A DNA stretch of 47,344 nucleotides from Acidobacteriota bacterium (lineage in GTDB: Bacteria; Acidobacteriota; Vicinamibacteria; Fen-336): assembly GCA_011526565.1 (NCBI GenBank), contig WYBL01000127.1, positions 1 to 47,344 of the forward strand, given 5' to 3'. How positions within the stretch are numbered: position 1 is the stretch's first letter; each line of letters opens with the position of its first letter. The position numbers and the translations under genes are program-made. The notes beneath the pieces were generated by a model. That model did not search any database, was not told the DNA's origin, and was given only the letters and a program-made list of their open reading frames with translations. Of this stretch, positions 1-8,880 are shown in pieces.

Positions 1-94
1 AACGAGAATGCCCGGCCCTTCCAGTGGGTCAAGACCGCCGATCAGATCCTCGCCAGCATTGCCCGCTTCGCCACACGCACGAGCCAAGCACACC

Positions 95-2278
95 TTAGTC
101 AGCGAATCTCTGATACGGGAGACTAGACGCCCGCCTGAACATCCCGAAGAGATCCACGAAGAACCGCGTCTCGCGGCCAGGGGCCAGCCAGGGGTACTCG
201 TAGATGGCGCGAGCGCCTGCGACTGAATCGAGTCGCAGGAACGCCATCGCCCCATAGGCACGTAGCGCGGGCAGGCAGTTTGCCGAGGCGTGGTACCACT
301 CGAGCAGCACGGCCTCCGCTTCATGACATCGCATCCTTCCCAGCAGTTCAATGGCGAAGGCAGCGTCGACGCGGTTTGCAGATGTCAGCATCGTACCGAC
401 AGCACCCGCTATGGCCGCTCGAGTCGTCGGGCTGATGCTCAGCGGGGCCGCTGAGACGGCCACGGCAGCCAGCGTTGGGTCGGTGGCATTCAGCGCACGG
501 GCGAACTCCTCGAGCGCCGGTTCCGGGAGTGCGCTGAGCCGCTCCACACGGTGGCGAGCCCGAGTGAAGGAAAGCGCTTTCAACCTCTCCACGGCGGCCG
601 CCGCGTGCTGCGCCACTTCCTTGGCATCCACCGATGCCAGGACGTGGTCGAAAACCGCCTCTTCGGCGAACCCAATCAGCCCTGGATCACCAGGGTGAGC
701 CTCCAGCACACTGGAAGACAGCAGGCACTCGATTGCAGGCCCGGGCGGATTCTGCTCGCTGAACCGGGGAGCACCCATGAAGTCATTTAGGGTGAGCCAG
801 CGCGTTGCGCGGTCCTCGAGCCTGGAAGCGGTCCATTCGAGAGCCCGCGCCAGTTCCGGCGTCCCGAGGCGGGCCGCGGTGTCTGCCTCCCGTTCCAGCC
901 GCTCTTCGAGCCACGCAGTGACGATGGCTGCCTGCGTGGTCAAGTCGGGGCGCGGCACCGACGCGGTCAGCTTGAGATACGCCCCAAGCGTGAAGGGGTG
1001 CGTGAGCGCCCCACGTACGTGGCCGGGTAGGATGTAAAGCTCCGGGAGCCCGCGCTTCGCTCGCACCCACGCGCTCTCCAACTCCGCTGCGGTGAACCGC
1101 CTCGGGAGCGCGTCGGTGCGCCCGACCTGCGTGCGGCTGCCGCGGAGATCTCGCCAGTCGTCGGCCTCCGCGCGGGGTTCGTGGGCGCGGACGCTAGGCC
1201 ATCGCTCGGGCCCCAAAAGACGCCATGCGTCAAGGCGCGACGTGAGAATGAGAACGCTCGACCGCCCCAAGCGAGATTCGAGCCAGAACTCGATCGCTTG
1301 GGCAACGGTTCGAGGCAAGGCCGTGGCCTCGTCGATCGCGTCAAGCACGACCGTCAGCCGCAGCTCCTCGCCGAGCTGGCGCACCAGCGCAGCCTCCTCT
1401 TGCACTCGGTGCTCGGGTGCGAGGACTCCTTGCAGCTCCGTTATCACTGCTCGTACGAGCGTCTGCTCGTCGGTGAAGGTGAGGTGCCGTGCCTCGAGGA
1501 AGACAACCGGTAACGTGCCACCGAAGTTGGCGACAAAGTGCGCTACGAGGCTCGTCTTCCCCATTCCCGCCCCGCTGACGACAGGCACCAAGGTCGCTCG
1601 GCGGTCAGCCACTCGGTTCGGGTCGTACGCGATCTGCCATCGGTCGTACAGTTCCCGATCTGCGCTCCGCACGGAGTACATCGCCGGCACATAACGCCCT
1701 TGTTCCTGCAGCCGGCTGAGGACGCGCCGACTCGAATCCTTCGCAGACTGGACCAGCGCTGGGAGTGTCAGCCTGGAATACGGGATCCCAAGCATCTCCC
1801 ATCGCAGGTCCGTACTGTCGCGATCCAGCCACAGGGCCATGAGTCGCCCCCCGATGACTCGTACGCGAACTCCTCCCGCCGCTTCGCGCAGTGCGGCGGG
1901 CCATGCTCTTCGTTTCGCCCTGGGGAGTTCTCGGCTGACATCGCGAGCCGTTACTACTACGAACTCCTGAGCTACGGGGCAGGCCATCCGGGCCTTCTTG
2001 AGGTCCTCGATGGCCTTCTTGGGCCAGCCGCCGCCGCGCTCCGTTGAGTAGCAGGTGGCGATCGAGCAACTCGCTGCGGTGTCGCCCACAAATGAGTCTG
2101 GCTGCCCCTTGATGCTCTGGTCGCGATCGTTCACGCCATGCGGCTGAAGATCTCGGTAGGCCTCGCGCCATCGCCGAATGAGCGCATCGCATAGTCGATG
2201 AAACGAGCCATCCTCCAGATTCTGGATGGCTTCGAGCGTGCTCCCCGGCACGGTGCTCACCAATGCACTGACCGGCAC
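95..2278 (-). CDS. STAND/NACHT-type NTPase with nuclease-like N-terminus, candidate defence effector
   Basis: A 727-residue protein. Residues 20-165 look like a PD-(D/E)XK-type module: KGQPD at 57-61 followed by a strand ending CYSTE at 76-80, a layout I associate with effector nuclease domains of antiphage STAND proteins, although no clean ExK is visible. The NTPase core follows: Walker A SGAGMGKTS near 235-243, Walker B VVLDAIDEA near 310-318, and an arginine-bearing ILTSRLD strand near 344-350. The C-terminal 300 residues are alpha-helical and HEAT/TPR-like, the usual sensor region of STAND proteins. The gene lies 93 bases downstream of the methyltransferase on the same strand and probably shares its transcript. 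The GTG start has only a weak ribosome site; GTG codons a few residues downstream are alternatives. It is shorter than typical Avs proteins. The NTPase call is firm, the nuclease call moderate, and the defence role is inferred. Confidence 0.75.
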   Translation of the reverse strand: MPVSALVSTVPGSTLEAIQNLEDGSFHRLCDALIRRWREAYRDLQPHGVNDRDQSIKGQPDSFVGDTAASCSIATCYSTERGGGWPKKAIEDLKKARMACPVAQEFVVVTARDVSRELPRAKRRAWPAALREAAGGVRVRVIGGRLMALWLDRDSTDLRWEMLGIPYSRLTLPALVQSAKDSSRRVLSRLQEQGRYVPAMYSVRSADRELYDRWQIAYDPNRVADRRATLVPVVSGAGMGKTSLVAHFVANFGGTLPVVFLEARHLTFTDEQTLVRAVITELQGVLAPEHRVQEEAALVRQLGEELRLTVVLDAIDEATALPRTVAQAIEFWLESRLGRSSVLILTSRLDAWRLLGPERWPSVRAHEPRAEADDWRDLRGSRTQVGRTDALPRRFTAAELESAWVRAKRGLPELYILPGHVRGALTHPFTLGAYLKLTASVPRPDLTTQAAIVTAWLEERLEREADTAARLGTPELARALEWTASRLEDRATRWLTLNDFMGAPRFSEQNPPGPAIECLLSSSVLEAHPGDPGLIGFAEEAVFDHVLASVDAKEVAQHAAAAVERLKALSFTRARHRVERLSALPEPALEEFARALNATDPTLAAVAVSAAPLSISPTTRAAIAGAVGTMLTSANRVDAAFAIELLGRMRCHEAEAVLLEWYHASANCLPALRAYGAMAFLRLDSVAGARAIYEYPWLAPGRETRFFVDLFGMFRRASSLPYQRFAD

Positions 2279-2371
2279 TCCGCACTGCCGGCTGGAGCTA
2301 GGTGGCGCATTCTTGACTGAGTCCCGTGAGGGCCCCTTTGCGGAACGAACACGTCGCGTGCGACAGAGGCA

Positions 2372-5194
2372 TCACTCCGTGCCTTGGCCAGTCCGGAACA
2401 CTTTCATCACTTCGTCGCCGAGGTGGTTGATTACCTTGACGGCGATTCTGCCGTTCTTGGGCTTGGGGAAGGGGCGGGAGGTCGCGCTGTGGAGGGTTTG
2501 CCAGGCTTCTTCGTTGATTTCCGCCTTGAGCGTGGTCTTGAGGGCTGTGTAGGGGTCGTTGGCGCCGAGGAAGTAGGCGTGGCGGACGAAGAAGCTCTCC
2601 TCGTTGTAGTCCGTGTCGAGGAACCAGCAGGCGATGCCGTCGGGGCCGTCGCTGCGGACTTCGCCGCTGTTGGGGTGGAAGACGTCTACGCCGTTGACCT
2701 TGACTTGGAGATTGTCGGCATCCACCTCGATCAGGTCGATGTCGGGTTCGCCGAAGATCACGAACAGGTTGCCCTTGCCCGTGTTCCTGAGGTCGTCGGC
2801 CATGTGCAGGTCGGCGTTCATCCTGGCCTTGAGGACCGGGATGCGGCCGAGCTTCGAGAACTCCGTCGAGTGGGCGTCGTAGTTGAAGGCGCAGGCGATC
2901 AGGACGTCGAAGGCGGAGTCGCCGGCCTCGCGGGCCGCTGCGACGAGGTCGGGGCGAGAGACCGTGCCGAACTCGGGGCCGATGAAGATGGCGGCGCGCT
3001 TCTCTGCGGCCGCTTCATCGTTGCCCTCGCGGTAGCGGCCTTCCGCGCAGATCAGCTCGCCCGGCCAGGGGGTGAGCGAGGTGAAGACGATCTTGTCTTC
3101 TTTGTGGGCTTGCTGGACGCCCGAGGTCTTGAGGTTCTCGAGGATCAACTGGGTGAAGCCGCGCTCCTCTCCATAGGGGCCCGAACCGTCGGCTGCGCCG
3201 TCGATCAGCTCGTCGTCGGCGTCGACGCCGAGGACGCGGTGGGGGGAGAGGCTCTCGACCGTGAACGGGCCGGCGACGCGGACCTTAGAGTTGTCCGTGT
3301 AGGGTTTGTCGTAGAGGTACTCGACGTCCGCCTTGGCCGCGATCGAAGCGTCGATCTCCTTCTGGCGGGCGATGCGGGCCTGCCACCAGTCGGCGTGGAG
3401 CTTCTTCGCCGCCGCCGGCCACTCTTCATCCGCCTCGCGGGGGATCTGCCACTCCTCCCACGTCTGGCCGAGGGCCTGGTTCAGCGACGCCCGCAGCGGT
3501 TCCAGCTTCCCCTGCCACTTTTCCCAGATGACGTCGATCTCGGAGTTGTTGACGATGGACCGTAGGCTGATGTGAGGCACCCGCTCGCAGACAAAGCCCA
3601 GGCGCACGCTTCCCGCCACGGGCCTCGACGAAGGAACGCTCTGCGTGATCTGAGCTTCCTTCAACTGCCCCTCGCGCGAGTCCGCTAGCAGGTAGTACGG
3701 ATGTCGTGCACCCATGACGCGTGCACGAGCCAGAGCCAGAGCCACACGCGACGTGTCGATTGTGATCCACCGTCGTCCCCACTGCTCAGCCGCGTGAGCG
3801 GTCGTGCCCGAGCCGCAGGTCGGGTCAAGAACCAGATCGCCTGGATCGGAGCACATCAACATGCACCTCTCGACGATCTTCGGGGCGGTCTGAACAACGT
3901 ACACCTTGTCGCCACCGAGGCTGCTACCGACATCGGACCAGACGTTCGTGACGGGCATCGCCGGGAAGTCGTCCAGATACCGGACGTAGTTCAGCGTGTT
4001 CTTGCCGGGCTCGATTCGATTGGCCTTCAGGAGCCGCGACATGCCCAGTTCGTTCGTCTTCCAGCGCACGCGATCAGAGGGCCGGTACTCCCTCCCGGCA
4101 ACCTCGACTCCAAACCAAGACGCCGCCCCCTCGCCCTTGCTGCGCCCGATGCTCTGGCTTGTCATGTCGCTGAGCCTAAAGAGGCGCGAATCCGCGGGCG
4201 GCTCCTGCAGCCCGCCGGTTGGAGCCCGTCGCCGCTCGCCCGTCGGCCCCTCGATGAATGTGTACGCGTCTCCCCCGGGCCCACCGGCGACCTTCTTGAG
4301 CATGAAGGGCCGAAATTTCAACTGATCGTGATGGCGGGCGTACCAGAGCAGGGTGTCCGCTACATTTGAGAGGTAGACCTGCGTGGAGCCGGAGGTCTTC
4401 TCAATCACTACCTGCGAGACGAAGTTCTCCTCGCCGAACACCTCATCCATCACCGCCCGGACCCGGTGCACGTTCTCGTCGCCAATCTGCACGAAGATCG
4501 AGCCGGACTCCGTCAGCAGGTCGCGGGCGACCGTCAGGCGGTCGCGGAGGTAGGTCAGGTAGGAGTGGATGCCGTCGCGCCAGGTGTCGCGGAAGGCCTT
4601 GACCTGCTCGGGCTCGCGGGTGATGTGCTCGGCGTTGCCGTCCTTGACGTCGCGGCTGGTCGTGCTCCACTGGAAGTTGCTGTTGAACTTGATTCCGTAC
4701 GGCGGGTCCATGTAGATGCACTGGACCTTGCCGCGCAGGCCCTCGCGCTCGGCCAGCGACGCCATCACCTGGAGCGAGTCGCCCAGGATCATGCGGTTCG
4801 ACCAGTTCTGGTCGTGGTGGTAGAAGTCGGTCTTGTCGACGCCCTCGGGCACGCCGTTGAAGTCCGCGAACAGGTCGAACTGGGCCTGCTCCTCCTTCTT
4901 CTTTTCCCGGGTCTGGCGCAGCAGGTCGTCGATCAGGACCTTGGGGTGAACCTTCTCCTGGATGTAGAGGGGCGGCGCCTGGACGACCAGGTCGCTCCAG
5001 TCCTGCTGGTCCTTGCCGCGCCACACGAGCTGCGGATCGAGGTCCCGGTTGCGCCGCTCGTAGGCCACCCGCAACGGGTCGGACTCGTGCTTGTGCAGCA
5101 CGGACTGGAACTCGGCGGTCGGGATGTTCCGCCGCTTCGCCTCCTCGTGCCGCAGCGCCTCGACGGTCTTCTCCGCCTTCTTCTTCGCCGCCAT
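2372..5194 (-). CDS. mod: Type III-like adenine-specific DNA methyltransferase (Mod)
   Basis: A 940-residue N6-adenine DNA methyltransferase of the beta class: catalytic motif IV (DPPY, 163-166) precedes the SAM-binding motif I (DPTCGSGTT, 457-465), with the target-recognition region between them. It should methylate the site that the partner helicase-nuclease restricts. The ATG at 5192-5194 overlaps the TGA of the upstream gene by one base (TGATG), implying translational coupling; a longer in-frame extension upstream would lie inside the upstream gene and is unlikely. The protein is longer than classical Mod subunits (about 650 residues) and its C-terminal 400 residues are not assigned here; this long form is one I recall paired with BPTD_3080-type restriction proteins. 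Base composition dips in the central recognition region (see findings). Confidence 0.9.
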   Translation of the reverse strand: MAAKKKAEKTVEALRHEEAKRRNIPTAEFQSVLHKHESDPLRVAYERRNRDLDPQLVWRGKDQQDWSDLVVQAPPLYIQEKVHPKVLIDDLLRQTREKKKEEQAQFDLFADFNGVPEGVDKTDFYHHDQNWSNRMILGDSLQVMASLAEREGLRGKVQCIYMDPPYGIKFNSNFQWSTTSRDVKDGNAEHITREPEQVKAFRDTWRDGIHSYLTYLRDRLTVARDLLTESGSIFVQIGDENVHRVRAVMDEVFGEENFVSQVVIEKTSGSTQVYLSNVADTLLWYARHHDQLKFRPFMLKKVAGGPGGDAYTFIEGPTGERRRAPTGGLQEPPADSRLFRLSDMTSQSIGRSKGEGAASWFGVEVAGREYRPSDRVRWKTNELGMSRLLKANRIEPGKNTLNYVRYLDDFPAMPVTNVWSDVGSSLGGDKVYVVQTAPKIVERCMLMCSDPGDLVLDPTCGSGTTAHAAEQWGRRWITIDTSRVALALARARVMGARHPYYLLADSREGQLKEAQITQSVPSSRPVAGSVRLGFVCERVPHISLRSIVNNSEIDVIWEKWQGKLEPLRASLNQALGQTWEEWQIPREADEEWPAAAKKLHADWWQARIARQKEIDASIAAKADVEYLYDKPYTDNSKVRVAGPFTVESLSPHRVLGVDADDELIDGAADGSGPYGEERGFTQLILENLKTSGVQQAHKEDKIVFTSLTPWPGELICAEGRYREGNDEAAAEKRAAIFIGPEFGTVSRPDLVAAAREAGDSAFDVLIACAFNYDAHSTEFSKLGRIPVLKARMNADLHMADDLRNTGKGNLFVIFGEPDIDLIEVDADNLQVKVNGVDVFHPNSGEVRSDGPDGIACWFLDTDYNEESFFVRHAYFLGANDPYTALKTTLKAEINEEAWQTLHSATSRPFPKPKNGRIAVKVINHLGDEVMKVFRTGQGTE

Positions 5195-8100
5195 CAGCGC
5201 TCCACCCCGGCCAGGACCTTGCCCAGCATCGCGTCGAACTCCCCTGCCACCTTCTTCTCGAAGTCGAGCTCCATCGTCCACACGTCCGTCAGCTCGGCGA
5301 AGGCCCAGCGGCCGTGGGCGCCGAGGTGGTTGACGCCGGGGATCCAGTAGGTGTCCATCGTGGACTTCTTCTCCTTGGCGTCCTCGCGGCGGTAGCCCTT
5401 GATCTCGACGATCAGGCGCAGCAGGTCGTCGTCACCCTGGCCGCGGCCGTCGTCGACCAGGACCAGGAAGTCGGGGCGGTAGCGGCGAGGCTCCCCCGCC
5501 ATGACGTAGGGCACCTCGAAGCCGAGGTTGTGGTTCTTCACGTAGGCGCGGACCCGCGGGTGCTTCTCGAGCACGCGGCAGAACTCGCCCTCCCAGCCGC
5601 TGTCGAGCACGACCCAGTTGACGTGACAGCGGCGGGAGTCGGTCTCCCAGCGGTCGCAGCGCGAGGTCGTGAAGTTGACGTGCGCCGTCGAGCCGATGGG
5701 GTTGTAGGGGTCGAGGATGGCCTTGACCGGACGCTCGCCGAGGAACGCGCGGTTGATGCCAGCCACGATGCGCTCGCAGGCCATGTCGGCCAGAGTCTTG
5801 TACATGAGCTGGGCGGGATAGGTCCCGCCCTTGCACACGAGGTGGCCGCCCTCGATCCACTGGCGGGCGATGCGCTTGAGCTGGCCGAAGTGGGAAAGGC
5901 GCGGCGAGCCGTCCTCGTCGCGCCACTTGGTCGTCACCAGGTGGGCGGTCAGCTCGTAGAGCACCTGGGACGGGCGGACGTCGCCCGTGTGGACGAGGTT
6001 CAAGTCGACGCGCTCGCCGATGATCCCGGACTGCTGGGTCTCGGTGGCGCCGATCAGCTCGGGCGTCAGGACCAGCGTGGAGTCGGCGTCGAACTCGGCG
6101 GTCAACCGGTCGGCGGGCAACTCGACGCGGTAGCCCTCGACCCGCGGGAAGCGGATCTCGAGCCCATCGCGCTCCGGGCGGACGGCGTGGACGCGGACCG
6201 TCTCGCGCGGCGGCTGTGGCGGGGCGACCACCGGCTTGGCGTTGAAGTCGAACGGGATGCCGAGCACGTCGGCGTACTCGACGTCGAACCGCCCGTCCTC
6301 GTTCAGCTCGTAGGACTGGCGGCGCAGGGCGCGCCCGATCACCTGCTCGCACAGGAGCTGGGTTCCGAAGGCGCGGACGCCGAGCACGTGGGTGACGGTG
6401 TTGGCGTCCCAGCCCTCGGTCAGCATCGAGACGGAGACGACGCAGCGGATCTGCTCGCCGAGAGCGCCCATCTTGCCGACCGTGTTCATCACCTCGCGCA
6501 GGACCTCGGCATCGGGAATGTCGTCGGCCTGGCGCTGGTCGCCGCTGCGCTCGACGCGCTCGCGCTTGAAGCGCTCCAGCTCGTCGGCGGCGGCGGCGCG
6601 GAACTGGTCGTCGAGGCCCTCGCCCGATTCGAGCTGCTCGGAGTCGATCAGGATCGTGTTGGGGCGCGGCAGCGGGTTGCCGTGCTCGTCGAAGTTGCGA
6701 AACAGCGGGAGGCGACCCTGCTGGAGCTGGCTGCTGCCGTCGTCGTTCTGGCGCTGGAAGCCGGAGATGTAGTCGTAGACGAGCTTCGACGTGGAGGTGT
6801 TGTTGCACACCACGATGAAGCAGGGCGGGACGCGGATGCCCTCGCGGCGCCAGGTCTCGAACGTCTTCTCGTAGTGGCCGTAGAGCGCCTCGAGCGCCGT
6901 CTGGAGCTGCGGAGGCAGGCTCAGCGGGTCGAGGGAGGCGGCCTTGCCTCTCCCCTTCTTCGGCATCTTGGTGCGGATGTGCTCCCAGAGGTTCCGGTAC
7001 ATCGGGACCTCGGCGCCGGGGATGTTGTCGGCGATCGGGACGCGCGGGAGCTTGACGATGCCGCACTCGATCGCGTCCATCAGCGAGAAGTCGCTCATCG
7101 TCCACGGGAACAGCGTGCCCTCGGCGTAGCCCGAGCCGCGCAGGAAGAACGGGGTCGCCGAGAGGTCGAAGACGCGGGCGACGCCGAGCTTGCGCTGCAC
7201 GGTCTCGATGCCCGTGATCCACAGGCGGGCGGCCTCGTTGTTCTTCTCGGCTTCCTTCCGCTCGTCGCCCTTGAGGTCGCCCTCGTCCTCGTGGCTGGGT
7301 TTCTCGCGATAGCAGTGGTGGCCCTCGTCGTTGAGGACCATGACGTGCTTGAGGCCCATCAGCTCCGGCATCACGCGCTGGAGCATCTGGCCTTCGGTCT
7401 CGAGCGTCTCCAGGGCTTCGCCGCGCCCCTGCAGCAGCGAGCGGCCGCCCTTCGAGAGCTCCAGGCGCTCGCGGAGCTTGAAGGCGTGGTAGTTGGTGAT
7501 GACGATCTTGGCCTTGTGCAGCTCGGGCAGCAGGTCGCCGGGGACCAGTTCGCGGCCCTGGTAGTAGCTGTCGAGGTCGTTCGGCAGCAGCACGCGGAGG
7601 CGGTCCTTGATCGTCAGGCCCGGGGTGATGACCAGGAAGCCGCGGGTGAAGCGGCTGCTCTGCTTGCGGCGGACGGCGTTGATCGTCTGCCACGCGATCA
7701 GCATCGCCATCACGGTGGTCTTGCCGGCGCCGGTGGCGAGCTTCAGGGCCAGCCGCGGCAGTCCAGGGTTCGCCTCCTGGTTGGCGCTCTCGAGGTGCTC
7801 CAGGAAACGGCGGCCGTCCTTGAGGCCGGGGGCAACCTCGGTCAGCCAGATCGCCGTCTCCACCGCCTCGACCTGGCAGAAGAAGGGGCGGTAGCTGGCG
7901 AAGGCGTGCTTGCGCCAGTGCTCGAGGAGGCGCTGGGTCTCGGGGGTGACGCCCCAGTGAAGCGGGTTGGGAATGGCTCGCCAGGCGTCGACCTGCTTGC
8001 GCAGTTCGTTGATGACCGGGATCGGGTCGTAGCGCTGACGCTCGGTGCCGATGCCGGTCTGGTCGCCAAGGTCGAGGTCCTGCTGCTTCGGGCTCTTGAC

Positions 8101-8268
8101 CTTGCGCGGCTTGGGGATCGGGGTGACGAACTGGGCGGAGCGGCGCTTGTCGATCTTGCGCTGGGTGGGCTGGCCGCGCTCGTCGAGCTCCCAGTGCTGG
8201 CCCGGGTACTCGTAGGGCGAGTTGAGGATCGGCGCGAGGAAGAACGCGTTGTCGTCGCCGTTCGTCAG
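5194..8268 (-). CDS. res: Type III-like restriction endonuclease, DEAD/DEAH helicase plus PD-(D/E)XK (BPTD_3080-like)
   Basis: A 1024-residue protein if started at CTG 8266-8268. The SF2 helicase core shows Walker A ATGAGKTT (near 179-186), a DEGH box (near 314-317) and motif III SATPF (near 370-374). A nuclease domain near 925-960 shows RPDFLV followed by VEIKG, the PD...ExK pattern. It should translocate on DNA and cleave unmethylated sites together with the methyltransferase that follows by a one-base overlap. The frame is open up to the bcp stop codon but contains no ATG, GTG or TTG between that stop and a GTG at 7863. Starting at 7863 would discard 135 residues, including PILNSPYEYP and FFCQVEAVETAIWLTE, which I recognise as conserved in this family. 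CTG 8268 has a strong ribosome site and begins exactly where that similarity begins. Confidence 0.88.
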   Translation of the reverse strand: MTNGDDNAFFLAPILNSPYEYPGQHWELDERGQPTQRKIDKRRSAQFVTPIPKPRKVKSPKQQDLDLGDQTGIGTERQRYDPIPVINELRKQVDAWRAIPNPLHWGVTPETQRLLEHWRKHAFASYRPFFCQVEAVETAIWLTEVAPGLKDGRRFLEHLESANQEANPGLPRLALKLATGAGKTTVMAMLIAWQTINAVRRKQSSRFTRGFLVITPGLTIKDRLRVLLPNDLDSYYQGRELVPGDLLPELHKAKIVITNYHAFKLRERLELSKGGRSLLQGRGEALETLETEGQMLQRVMPELMGLKHVMVLNDEGHHCYREKPSHEDEGDLKGDERKEAEKNNEAARLWITGIETVQRKLGVARVFDLSATPFFLRGSGYAEGTLFPWTMSDFSLMDAIECGIVKLPRVPIADNIPGAEVPMYRNLWEHIRTKMPKKGRGKAASLDPLSLPPQLQTALEALYGHYEKTFETWRREGIRVPPCFIVVCNNTSTSKLVYDYISGFQRQNDDGSSQLQQGRLPLFRNFDEHGNPLPRPNTILIDSEQLESGEGLDDQFRAAAADELERFKRERVERSGDQRQADDIPDAEVLREVMNTVGKMGALGEQIRCVVSVSMLTEGWDANTVTHVLGVRAFGTQLLCEQVIGRALRRQSYELNEDGRFDVEYADVLGIPFDFNAKPVVAPPQPPRETVRVHAVRPERDGLEIRFPRVEGYRVELPADRLTAEFDADSTLVLTPELIGATETQQSGIIGERVDLNLVHTGDVRPSQVLYELTAHLVTTKWRDEDGSPRLSHFGQLKRIARQWIEGGHLVCKGGTYPAQLMYKTLADMACERIVAGINRAFLGERPVKAILDPYNPIGSTAHVNFTTSRCDRWETDSRRCHVNWVVLDSGWEGEFCRVLEKHPRVRAYVKNHNLGFEVPYVMAGEPRRYRPDFLVLVDDGRGQGDDDLLRLIVEIKGYRREDAKEKKSTMDTYWIPGVNHLGAHGRWAFAELTDVWTMELDFEKKVAGEFDAMLGKVLAGVER

Positions 8269-8272
8269 GGAG

Positions 8273-8282
8273 CCCTCCTTCC
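8273..8282 (-). promoter_or_regulatory. Shine-Dalgarno site that decides the CTG start of res
   Basis: On the minus strand this reads GGAAGGAGGG, four bases before CTG at 8268-8266. It is among the strongest ribosome-binding sites in the window. Being placed before a codon that is not a standard start, it is the main argument that translation begins at CTG. Confidence 0.65.
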
Positions 8283-8352
8283 GGTAGCCGGGTCCGCCTC
8301 TCGTCGGATGTCGCGAAAATACCCGAATTCCGGAAGCGCTGCGCGCCCCGCG

Positions 8353-8814
8353 TCAGAGGGCGGCGAGGGCCTCGAGCACCTTCTCGGCGTGGCCGTCGAC
8401 CTTGACCCTGGGGAACACCTTGCGGACGACGCCCTCGGCGTCGATCACGAAGGTCGAGCGGATCATGCCCACGGTCTTCTTGCCGTAGAGCACTTTTTCG
8501 CCCCAGGCGCCGTACTTGCGGGCGACGGTCTTGTCGGGGTCGGAGAGCAGTGGGAAGTTGAGGCCGTACTTCGCCTTGAACTTCGCGTGGGCGGCTAGCG
8601 AGTCCCCGCTCACGCCGAGCACGACCGCGCCCCGCTTCCGCAGGGCCGCCTGGCTGTCGCGGAACGCGCACGCCTCGCGGGTGCAGCCGGGCGTATCGTC
8701 CTTCGGATAGAAGTACAGCACGACCGGCTTGCTGCGCAGCGCGCTGAGAGTCACCTCGCCCCCCTCGGACGAGGCCAGCGTGAAGTCCGGCGCCTTCCGC
8801 CCTTCTTCGATCAT
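8353..8814 (-). CDS. bcp: Thioredoxin-dependent thiol peroxidase, BCP/PrxQ-type peroxiredoxin
   Basis: A 153-residue cytoplasmic peroxiredoxin that reduces H2O2 and organic hydroperoxides using thioredoxin. The peroxidatic site DDTPGCTREAC is intact, with peroxidatic Cys44 and the PrxQ-type resolving Cys49 five residues later. VVLYFYPKD before it and the later FVID strand fit the fold, and length is standard. The ATG at 8814 has GGGGAG five bases upstream. The gene is followed after 84 bases by the restriction gene on the same strand; its stop codon is the in-frame stop that bounds the res reading frame. It is probably a core gene marking the right border of the defence block. Confidence 0.95.
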   Translation of the reverse strand: MIEEGRKAPDFTLASSEGGEVTLSALRSKPVVLYFYPKDDTPGCTREACAFRDSQAALRKRGAVVLGVSGDSLAAHAKFKAKYGLNFPLLSDPDKTVARKYGAWGEKVLYGKKTVGMIRSTFVIDAEGVVRKVFPRVKVDGHAEKVLEALAAL

Positions 8815-8880
8815 GTCGCTCCCCTGCGGACGCCCCTCGCGCGCGAGCCTACCAGCAAGTCATCGGCAGCGAACGCGCCC

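Noticed and set aside
5194..7863. Start of res at GTG 7863
   Set aside because: It would remove 135 residues that match what I recall of the family, has no ribosome site, and leaves an unexplained 490-base coding-like stretch.
5314..8671. Long open frames of over 1000 codons antisense or out of frame to res
   Set aside because: They are Ala/Arg/Gly/Val-rich shadows produced by high GC at third positions, with no recognisable domain; the res frame holds the helicase and nuclease motifs.
8353..8814. Selenoprotein, suggested by selB in the window
   Set aside because: The peroxiredoxin active site uses ordinary Cys codons, and no in-frame TGA with recoding context was seen in any recognised gene.
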